Origin: MGML01 sp964493985
GTDB taxonomy: Bacteria; Chloroflexota; Dehalococcoidia; Dehalococcoidales; UBA2162
DNA: 48,429 nucleotides
Direction: 5' to 3'
NCBI GenBank assembly: GCA_964493985.1
Contig: CAZBQL010000009.1
Coordinates: forward strand, 1-48,429
Both the position numbers and the translations under genes were made by a program. Positions 43,205 through 48,429 of the stretch are shown piece after piece. The notes under the pieces are model-generated. The model did no database searches. It was given only the letters and a program-made list of their open reading frames with translations, and was not told where the DNA came from. The first letter of the stretch is position 1. Each line of letters starts with the position of its first letter.

Positions 43205-44332
43205 TTACCTGACCATCGAGCTTCCGATGATGGACTTGTTTATCTCAAGGCTGACGGCTATCGAGGGGAAACCGGTGACGGCTCGCGTAAGTCTCTCAAC
43301 CTTGGTTTCCTTGCTGTAACCGTAGGCTCCATGTAATCGTCTGGCTGTTTCGACAATTTCCATGGCTGTGGGAATGACGAACAGTTTCGCTGCTGCAGCC
43401 TGTGTCTGCCAGTCCGGTTCATCCATGTCTTCGGCGAATGCCGTTTTGTAGGTAAGCCATCGGCAGGCTTCGAGTTTGGCCTTTATTTCCGCGAGTTCCC
43501 ACCGTATGCCCTGCATGGCTGAAACCGGCTTTCCCCGGCTCATCCTCGTTTTCACATAATTTACCGCTTCATCGATAGCTGCCTGTGCAATGCCGATCGA
43601 AGCGGCGCACTGCTCTATTTTTTCTGTAGCTATCCAGTAGAGCAGGATATCATACCCCTTGCCTTTTTTACCCAGGAGGTTGCTGGCGGGTACACGGTAG
43701 TTATCGTAATACACGTCGGCGGCTTCTATTCCCCCGCTGCCCATCAGTTCCCATATCTTCGGAGCGGTATATCCTTCAGTAAGTTTTTCCATAATGAAGG
43801 CTGTGCAGTTTCTTTCATCATCTTTAGTATAGGTGACCGAATAGCCCGGCCTGGCGCCGAAAGTGCTGAATCTCTTCATTCCGTTGATGATATAGCTGTC
43901 TCCATCCGGAATTGCCGTAGTGGTAAGGGCTGACGCGTCGGAGCCCGTCCCATCCTCGGTGAACTGGATGCTGGCATAAGCCAAGCCGCTGCATAAAGGT
44001 TCCAGGAATTTATTCTTTATCTCCTCGGAGCCGTACCTGGCGATCGACAGCGGGATACTGTTATTGAATCCCACGAGCCACCAGGCACCTGTCCCGGAAT
44101 ATGCAAGCTGCTCGATAACCAGGATACAGTCAAGGTTGCCTGCTTCCGTACCGCCATATTTTTTCGGTACGGTCATACCCAGGAAACCAAGCCCGGCGAA
44201 TTTTTTTATCAGGTCGTCCGGCAGTCTCCCTTCCTTATCCAGTTTTTCGGCTACCGGTTCTATCTCACGATCAGAGAAATCCTTAGCCAGTCTTTGAAAT
44301 GCCAGTTGCCCTTCAGTCAGGTTGAAGTCCAT
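43205..44332 (-). CDS. Acyl-CoA dehydrogenase family protein
   Basis: The 375-aa flavoprotein has the three ACAD domains. The N-terminal helical domain holds FAGLGFLGMTVPKKYGGTEAG, the beta domain ASIQFTEDGTGSDASALTT and GMKRFSTFGARPG, and the C-terminal helices LHGAYGYSKETKVERLTRA. The position of the catalytic Glu in short- and medium-chain enzymes (EGT before EIQR) reads AVSLEINK here, so the canonical base seems absent. It may use a Glu elsewhere, as isovaleryl-type enzymes do, or catalyse another reaction. It is the last gene of the sulfur/homocysteine operon, 95 bases after the carrier protein. Confidence 0.88.
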   Translation of the reverse strand: MDFNLTEGQLAFQRLAKDFSDREIEPVAEKLDKEGRLPDDLIKKFAGLGFLGMTVPKKYGGTEAGNLDCILVIEQLAYSGTGAWWLVGFNNSIPLSIARYGSEEIKNKFLEPLCSGLAYASIQFTEDGTGSDASALTTTAIPDGDSYIINGMKRFSTFGARPGYSVTYTKDDERNCTAFIMEKLTEGYTAPKIWELMGSGGIEAADVYYDNYRVPASNLLGKKGKGYDILLYWIATEKIEQCAASIGIAQAAIDEAVNYVKTRMSRGKPVSAMQGIRWELAEIKAKLEACRWLTYKTAFAEDMDEPDWQTQAAAAKLFVIPTAMEIVETARRLHGAYGYSKETKVERLTRAVTGFPSIAVSLEINKSIIGSSMVR

Positions 44333-44427
44333 TGGTTCTCCTTGCTAAGTCTCGAATATTTGAGGAAGGGATTAACCCCCTTCAAACTTTTTTTCAGGTT
44401 ATATCTTACACAATTTATACTGCTATT

Positions 44428-44712
44428 TCAGCCGCCGCTGATCGAGTATAGGATATGTATCGTGTCGCCATCTTTAACCGGTCTGCCCAGTTCATCCGGA
44501 TAGGCATCTTCACCGTTCAGGTATATCGATACTTTATTGTGTCCGAAATTAAATAATTCACCTTTTTGAAAGAATATGGTCTTGCCGATCATAGGGAATA
44601 GTGCTGCCAGGTTTTCCAGGCACTCGCCCACTGTATCACCGCCTACCTCGATTTCTCCTTTATCATCGGTAAAAACCCTCAGGCCGGGAGGAATCACAAT
44701 CTTAATGCTCAT
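44428..44712 (-). CDS. ThiS/MoaD-type sulfur carrier protein
   Basis: The 94-aa protein is a beta-grasp sulfur carrier ending in the required Gly-Gly (ILYSISGG), whose C-terminus is adenylated and thiocarboxylated by an E1-like enzyme. The fold shows in IKIVIPPGLRVFTDD, the VGECLENLAALFP helix and GDTIHILYSI. Its ATG overlaps the stop of the E1-like gene by four bases (ATGA), so the two are a coupled pair. With DUF39, NIL-ferredoxin and COG2122 genes in the same operon, a role in homocysteine sulfur transfer is more likely than thiamine or molybdopterin synthesis. Confidence 0.9.
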   Translation of the reverse strand: MSIKIVIPPGLRVFTDDKGEIEVGGDTVGECLENLAALFPMIGKTIFFQKGELFNFGHNKVSIYLNGEDAYPDELGRPVKDGDTIHILYSISGG

Positions 44713-45458
44713 TCTTCCTTTTTAAAGGGAAGGTGACCGCAATGAGGACATTCCGGGTCCCTTTTAACCGATAATTCCATAAATTTCATGCCGAGACCAT
44801 CATAGACCAGCAGCCGGTTGGTCAGCAGCTTGCCGATGCCGGTGAGATACTTGATTGCTTCAGTCGCCTGGATGCAGCCGACAACTCCCGGAGTCACTCC
44901 AAGAACCGGAAATTTTTCCTTAGGAATGTCTCCCCGGTATATACACCTGATGCAGGCGGTCTCACCGGGAATTATCGTCGTAATCCTGCCTTCAAGACCG
45001 TGTACCGCTCCGTGGAAATAGGGGATGTTGTGTTTTATCGCCGCCTGGTTGAGCAGAAAACGCGTGCCAAGGTTGTCCATGGCGTCCATTATCAAATCGC
45101 AGCCCTCGGTCAATTCGTATACATTACTTTCGTCAATGGTCTCCCTCAGAGCTTCTATCTTTATATTTGAGTTCATATTACAGAGTTTAGCGTTTGCCGA
45201 TTCGGCTTTCGGTACTCCGACGTCGGTGTCCCAGTGGAGGATCTGGCGGTTCAGGTTGCTGGTATCGACCGTATCCAGGTCGACAATCCTGAGAGTCCCG
45301 ATACCGGCTTCAGCGAGGTATATAGAGATGGGAGAGCCTAATCCTCCGCAGCCGGCGATAAATGCTTTAGCCTGCTTGAGTTTTTCCTGGCCTTCTTCAC
45401 CGAATCCCCTCATTATAATCTGGCGGTCATATCGTTCCAGTTCATTACTGTTCAGCAT
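44709..45458 (-). CDS. MoeB/ThiF/HesA-family E1-like adenylyltransferase
   Basis: With the start at the ATG at 45458, preceded by AAAGGAG, it is 249 aa. The enzyme adenylates the C-terminal Gly of a sulfur carrier. It has the ATP-binding GCGGLGSPI (residues 37-45), the NLNRQ arginine finger (Arg71), a catalytic Asp in DAMDN, and zinc cysteines Cys169, Cys172, Cys237 and Cys240. It overlaps the carrier gene. Thiamine and molybdopterin genes are absent nearby, and the neighbours point to homocysteine synthesis. Confidence 0.93.
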   Translation of the reverse strand: MLNSNELERYDRQIIMRGFGEEGQEKLKQAKAFIAGCGGLGSPISIYLAEAGIGTLRIVDLDTVDTSNLNRQILHWDTDVGVPKAESANAKLCNMNSNIKIEALRETIDESNVYELTEGCDLIMDAMDNLGTRFLLNQAAIKHNIPYFHGAVHGLEGRITTIIPGETACIRCIYRGDIPKEKFPVLGVTPGVVGCIQATEAIKYLTGIGKLLTNRLLVYDGLGMKFMELSVKRDPECPHCGHLPFKKEE

Positions 45459-45484
45459 TCCGAACACTCCTTTCCGAACAGGTA

Positions 45485-46222
45485 TCAGTCTATCCGGCTG
45501 AGTTTCAAGTTTCCACGTACACCCATTTTATCATTAATGATTATTAGCGCGCCTTTCACTCCGGGTATTTTTTCCGAAAATTCAAGCCCGGCCTGGATAT
45601 CCGTGCCGGTTTTAACCAGATTCCCGGCGGCAGTAGCCACAGCATCGGCAAGGGAAGCAGAGGGTGAGACGACGACGACCGCGTCAGCTTTTCCGTAGCT
45701 GAGTGAATGACCGACAGTACCTGACGAGGTGCATATTCCGAGCGGTGTATCCTCCGGAGATATCTCCAGGGCTATTTTGTTACTGAGAGGGGATTTGCCG
45801 GCGTATATACTGACCGTCCTGGGGGACAGGCTTTTCATAAAGATATCACCGCCGTTTTCCACGATCACTTCAGACGAGTATTCGAGAAGTTCTCTGCCGA
45901 CGTATTCGGCTATGGCCCCGGCTACAGCGGCCATCGGTCCGACACCCGCTGCTGCGGCGGATTTTGCCATATCCTTCACGATAAGCGGTGTGTTATCACC
46001 CGGTGAAAAAGGCTCAAGGGTCATCAGGAAATCCGGATATCGTACGATATATTTCTCCAGTATACTGCGGTATTTCTGTACAAGCCTTTCAGCCTTGCTC
46101 CTGAGATTTTTCCGGGCGCGTATGTATAAGTCTGTCTCCTTTATGGTTACACCGAATGATATCAGGTCCGTACCGTGGACCTGATTACGGTATGTTCTCG
46201 GTTCATAAATATAGTTACTCAT
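45485..46222 (-). CDS. UPF0280/COG2122 protein (ApbE-like fold)
   Basis: The ATG at 46222 is chosen (245 aa; MSNYIYEPRTYR), since the longer frame extends into the ferredoxin gene. The protein has the UPF0280 pattern: NGGDIFMKS, CTSSGTVGHSLSYGKADAVVVVS, and a region related to ApbE flavin transferases. COG2122 members occur with DUF39 and NIL-ferredoxin genes in methanogens and strict anaerobes and have been tied genetically to sulfide assimilation into homocysteine. The biochemical role is not settled. It lies 60 bases after the NIL-ferredoxin gene and 26 before the E1-like gene. Confidence 0.88.
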   Translation of the reverse strand: MSNYIYEPRTYRNQVHGTDLISFGVTIKETDLYIRARKNLRSKAERLVQKYRSILEKYIVRYPDFLMTLEPFSPGDNTPLIVKDMAKSAAAAGVGPMAAVAGAIAEYVGRELLEYSSEVIVENGGDIFMKSLSPRTVSIYAGKSPLSNKIALEISPEDTPLGICTSSGTVGHSLSYGKADAVVVVSPSASLADAVATAAGNLVKTGTDIQAGLEFSEKIPGVKGALIIINDKMGVRGNLKLSRID

Positions 46223-46281
46223 TTCTATGCAGCCAGTATGATTACCGTTACAAGAATTGGGCGGGAAGTGTCTTTTCCGAA

Positions 46282-46692
46282 TTAGAAATGCAGTTCCATC
46301 GCTCGCGGAGGGCAGGTCTTTATACACAGTCCGCAGGCAATACATTTCTTATCATAGAACAATACTCTACGCGTAGGCTTCTGAAGTTCGAAAGCTCCTG
46401 CCGGGCATACGGTGATACAGGCACCACAGTGGGTACACCTCTCTTCGTTCCTGGTGACATCCTGGCTAAGCGACTGTATCTTTACGCCCGCTTTCGTCAA
46501 GTACTCGATACCCCTGTCATAGTCGTCCTGTTTTCCGGTCATTTCAAGTACCAGGAGTCCTTCTTCCTCCGGTGTTACCGATGCCTTTAAAATATTAAAA
46601 TCAAGGTTATAATCCTTTACAAGACGGCTGACGATGGGTCTGTCTACCAGCCGTCTCGGGAAATGTAATACTATTCTTTTTGATGCAGCCAT
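46282..46692 (-). CDS. NIL domain-ferredoxin fusion protein
   Basis: The 136-aa protein has an N-terminal NIL domain (about residues 5-78, KRIVLHFPRRLVDRPIVSRL), named after a subdomain in MetN-type transporters. Two 4Fe-4S motifs follow: Cys86, Cys89, Cys92, Cys96 and Cys117, Cys120, Cys123, Cys127. It is the reductant partner of the DUF39 protein in the anaerobic homocysteine pathway from aspartate semialdehyde and sulfide, as known from methanogen genetics. The start has AAAGGAG nearby. It is 67 bases after DUF39, across a strong hairpin. Confidence 0.95.
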   Translation of the reverse strand: MAASKRIVLHFPRRLVDRPIVSRLVKDYNLDFNILKASVTPEEEGLLVLEMTGKQDDYDRGIEYLTKAGVKIQSLSQDVTRNEERCTHCGACITVCPAGAFELQKPTRRVLFYDKKCIACGLCIKTCPPRAMELHF

Positions 46693-46720
46693 TACTCTTA
46701 CTCCTTTCAGGTAACCGGGC

Positions 46721-46751
46721 CCGGGTTGAATTGGACCTCAATTCAACCCGG
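46721..46751 (-). repeat. Strong intercistronic hairpin between DUF39 and NIL-ferredoxin genes
   Basis: CCGGGTTGAATTG (46721-46733) and CAATTCAACCCGG (46739-46751) form a perfect 13-bp stem with a 5-nt loop, starting 8 bases past the DUF39 stop codon. No U-run follows it on the minus-strand transcript, so it more probably stabilises or processes the mRNA than ends it. Confidence 0.75.
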
Positions 46752-46759
46752 GGTTCGCT

Positions 46760-48132
46760 TTACTGACTTTCTTCTTCAATTGGGCGTTCGTTGAGTGGCT
46801 TAAAGGAAAGTCCTGAATCCGCTCCCGGCAGCGGAGCTACCGGTGATGTCAGGAGAAATTCTCCCTTTTGTATCCAGTCTTTAAGTATGGTCGCCACTTC
46901 CAGGGCGCGTGAATAACTGGACAGTGATGCCGTGGGAATCTTTTTATTCCGGATTTTTACGTATCCGCTTCTCAGTTCGCCGTNNNNNNNNNNNNNNNNN
47001 NNNNNNNNNNNNNNNNNNNNNNNNNNNNNNNNNNNNNNNNNNNNNNNNNNNNNNNNNNNNNNNNNNNNNNNNNNNNNNNNNNNGCCGTGGGAATCTTTTT
47101 ATTCCGGATTTTTACGTATCCGCTTCTCAGTTCGCCGTAGGTTACTTCCGCCACGGTATCAGGTTTACGCTGTGGATATGCCGATGAGTAGTCTATTACG
47201 GTGGCGACTATATCATCGTCATCAACGGTTGTATATTCCAGTATCTCTTCTGATAGAATCGGAATAGGAATACCTACGCCGACACTGAGTGTTGGCCCGT
47301 ATCCCAGCATACTCGTACCCACCAGCCACCGTGAACTCATTCCCTTAAGATCACCGATCAGTGCCAGGGTGCCGGCGCCACCTTTCGGTATGCCTTTCTC
47401 ATTGCGGGCTACTGTAGGATTATGCTGGGTGCCCTGCCAGGCAACATAGCCCGTTCCGCCGCCGAGGAATATCCTTGTCCCGATTCCGATCGTCTTATAA
47501 TACGGATCATTGAAAAGAGGAGACAACCGCCCGGCGGTACAGTAATTTGCGTTGCCGAGGTTTGGTTTTAGCATACCCATATACGTGTATATCGTTTTAT
47601 CGGATAGATTGACCGCGACATTGTAGTTCTGGTAAGCATTTCTCAGGTTATAGAGAACAGCTTCGTTCAGGTCTTTGATATTTATCCAGGTCTCCAGCCT
47701 TCTGCGTGGATAACAGTCGGTACCATAGGCGGTTGCCGAAAGCCTGACATCTTTGCCTGCCACAAGTTCTTCGATGACATGTCCCCCGCCGTAATTGAAC
47801 TCACCGGGATGGATCCTGTTTCTCGGGTCATCATCCGGCATGGCAGTGGCGCCGATTATAAGGTCGACCGCCGCCACGCCCGTATAGGCGGGGACGTCGT
47901 TCAGGTAGGTCCTGCCGCCACCGAGTTTTATCCGGGGGCTTGAATGCCCGATATTAAGGTAGGCGCTGGATGAGCACATGGCGCTGAAAGTCCCGGTAGT
48001 AACAACATCCACGTCCCGGGCTGATTTCTCTATCCCGTTTTCTTTCGCGTAGTCGATTATTTCCTCGGCAGTAAATACTACCGCTTTACCTGTTTTTATT
48101 TTTTCATTTATCTCTTCAATGGTTTTGGCCAT
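46760..48132 (-). CDS. DUF39/COG1900 homocysteine biosynthesis protein, interrupted by a false assembly gap
   Basis: The start is the ATG at 48132, five bases after GGAGGT. The frame runs from there into a 100-N gap (47083-46984) that is flanked by an exact 55-bp repeat. Removing the Ns and one repeat copy (155 bases) leaves 1218 bases, 406 codons with the stop at 46762-46760, so the protein is 405 aa and intact. It matches the COG1900 family (HcyBio), which forms homocysteine from aspartate semialdehyde. Visible marks are VTTGTFSAMCSSSAYLNIGH (Cys53) and YGTDCYPRRR (Cys140), plus FLGGGTGYVAWQGTQH. It is the first gene of the operon, behind an attenuator-like leader. Confidence 0.93.
46929..46983. 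repeat. Left copy of the 55-bp exact repeat at the N gap
   Basis: Identical base for base to 47084-47138. Both copies code for the same stretch of the DUF39 protein, so this is one sequence present twice through scaffolding, not a biological repeat. Confidence 0.95.
46984..47083. other. Assembly gap of 100 Ns
   Basis: Exactly 100 Ns, the usual filler for a gap of unknown size. The flanking 55-bp duplication shows the two contigs overlap and no sequence is missing. Confidence 0.97.
47084..47138. repeat. Right copy of the 55-bp exact repeat at the N gap
   Basis: Second copy of 46929-46983. It follows the Ns directly. A 55-bp overlap equals a k-mer size often used by de Bruijn graph assemblers. 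Confidence 0.95.
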
Positions 48133-48192
48133 TTTTACCTCCACTCGATAGTAATTTACAGGTATTTAAAGTGTCAATGGATTTTCGCATAT

Positions 48193-48223
48193 AAAAAAGC
48201 CCGGAAACAACACGCTTCCGGGC
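48193..48223 (-). terminator. Attenuator terminator upstream of DUF39
   Basis: On the minus strand GCCCGGAA (48223-48216) pairs with TTCCGGGC (48206-48199) and is followed by six Ts (48198-48193). It lies about 50 bases before the DUF39 ribosome site and after a 31-codon leader ORF. Its 5' arm shares GCCC (48223-48220) with an antiterminator stem (48228-48220 with 48287-48279). Confidence 0.9.
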
Positions 48224-48294
48224 CTGGCTTTCTGTCTGTCCGGGACTGGATTTTACATGGTCCCCGAACTGGCGGCATGCCAGGCCCAGGGCAT
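48220..48294 (-). promoter_or_regulatory. Mutually exclusive stems of the putative methionine attenuator
   Basis: Region 1 is ATGCC (48294-48290), which includes the third tandem Met codon. It can pair with GGCAT (48281-48277). Region 2, GGGCCTGGC (48287-48279), can instead pair perfectly over nine bases with region 3, GCCAGGCCC (48228-48220). Region 3 overlaps the 5' arm of the terminator. So 1:2 with the terminator, or 2:3 without it, are alternatives. A ribosome stalled on the Met codons would cover region 1 and free region 2. Confidence 0.55.
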
Positions 48295-48348
48295 CATCAT
48301 GTGAAATGTCCCTATTGTGTGACCGGACTCACCTTTCCAGTTCGGCAC
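48253..48348 (-). CDS. Methionine-rich leader peptide (31 aa)
   Basis: This short frame begins at GTG (48348), five bases after GGAGGT (48359-48354), and stops at TAA (48255-48253). The peptide opens MPNWKGESGHTIG and contains HMMMPWAWH; residues 17-19 are three consecutive Met and the last codon is also Met. It also has three His and three Trp. A strong promoter precedes it and an intrinsic terminator follows, ahead of a homocysteine biosynthesis operon, which fits a leader peptide that senses Met-tRNA charging. The product itself need not have a function. An alternative is a structured regulatory RNA in which the frame is incidental. Confidence 0.6.
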   Translation of the reverse strand: MPNWKGESGHTIGTFHMMMPWAWHAASSGTM

Positions 48349-48388
48349 TGATAACCTCCGTTAGTTAATGCCTTATCAGGTTATTTTG

Positions 48389-48417
48389 ATTGTATAGTAT
48401 CGATAGAGAAGTGTCAA
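48389..48417 (-). promoter_or_regulatory. Promoter of the homocysteine operon leader
   Basis: On the minus strand TTGACA (48417-48412) and TACAAT (48394-48389) are separated by exactly 17 bases. The start point is expected near 48382, about 35 bases ahead of the leader GTG. A TTGACA at 48177-48172, after the terminator, has only a weak -10 and would begin transcription in or next to the DUF39 ribosome site, so this upstream promoter is the better candidate. Confidence 0.85.
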
Positions 48418-48429
48418 ATGTAATATATC

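Noticed and set aside
48172..48177. TTGACA after the attenuator terminator as an independent promoter of DUF39
   Set aside because: At 17-base spacing the -10 is very poor; at 18 bases TACTAT is only four of six and would start transcription in or next to the GGAGGT ribosome site. Kept as a minor alternative only.
48199..48260. SRP (4.5S) RNA suggested by the CCGGAAG string
   Set aside because: The conserved SRP apical loop sequence and the long closing stem are absent; the string is part of the terminator arm.
48253..48382. Known SAM (S-box), SAH or cobalamin riboswitch upstream of the homocysteine operon
   Set aside because: I could not find the conserved core sequences of these classes on the minus strand. 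A covariance-model search would be needed to exclude a divergent type.
1..48429. CRISPR arrays, rRNA, tRNA genes, integrases and transposases
   Set aside because: I saw no regularly spaced repeats, no rRNA-like stretch, no convincing cloverleaf and no recombinase motif. A tRNA or Infernal scan could still find something I missed by eye.

Overview
The window is bacterial and looks like a piece of an anaerobic, CO-fixing genome, most likely a Dehalococcoidia-type member of the Chloroflexota. This placement is inferred from three things: a bacterial-type acetyl-CoA synthase with the N-terminal CODH-docking region, a URO-D-family methyltransferase homologue, and an acetyl-CoA pathway gene order I associate with that lineage. 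No rRNA or tRNA is present to settle it. One run of 100 Ns (46984-47083) shows this is a scaffolded draft or metagenome assembly.

Layout. 1-2240: the start of a gene cut by the left edge, mscL, a VOC-fold protein and two small unknown genes. 2241-8515: an orphan membrane histidine kinase, a three-gene type IV pilin-like operon with a visible promoter, a REP-like inverted repeat, and a small export-type membrane protein whose ribosome site lies in a 12-bp hairpin. 8715-13374: a URO-D-family protein, the yebC-ruvC-ruvA operon (minus strand) and a bifunctional sugar nucleotidyltransferase/acyltransferase.

13604-29983 is the centrepiece: one plus-strand operon with its own promoter and terminator hairpin, coding for the Wood-Ljungdahl pathway from formate onwards. 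The order is cooC, fhs, cooC, folD, a 72-aa unknown, acsD, CODH (acsA/cooS), ACS (acsB), acsC, acsE, a two-subunit [NiFe] hydrogenase, metV and metF. Formate is activated by Fhs, dehydrated and reduced by FolD, reduced by MetVF, and the methyl group passes through AcsE and the corrinoid protein AcsCD to ACS. There it joins CO made by CODH. The hydrogenase sits directly upstream of metVF; its large subunit stops exactly at the last nickel-site histidine and its small subunit has no export signal. Formate dehydrogenase is not in the window.

30056-43113: a DUF3786 protein, mobA, ccdA plus a TlpA-type lipoprotein, a small Cys protein, an acyl-CoA carboxyltransferase, a degenerate inverted-repeat element, holA, pdxA, a ROK kinase, alaS, ruvX (no normal start codon), an HPP membrane protein and tgt.

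43205-48417 is a minus-strand operon: DUF39/COG1900, NIL-ferredoxin, UPF0280/COG2122, a MoeB/ThiF E1-like enzyme, a ThiS/MoaD carrier and an acyl-CoA dehydrogenase. The first three are the anaerobic homocysteine-forming set that works from aspartate semialdehyde, so the E1/carrier pair may deliver the sulfur. Upstream lies a complete-looking attenuator: a strong promoter, a 31-codon leader ORF with a good Shine-Dalgarno site and three consecutive Met codons, mutually exclusive stems, and an intrinsic terminator just before the DUF39 ribosome site. A methionine leader peptide controlling a homocysteine operon is the most novel candidate here. The N gap inside DUF39 is an artefact: a 55-bp exact repeat flanks it, and merging the two copies restores one open frame.
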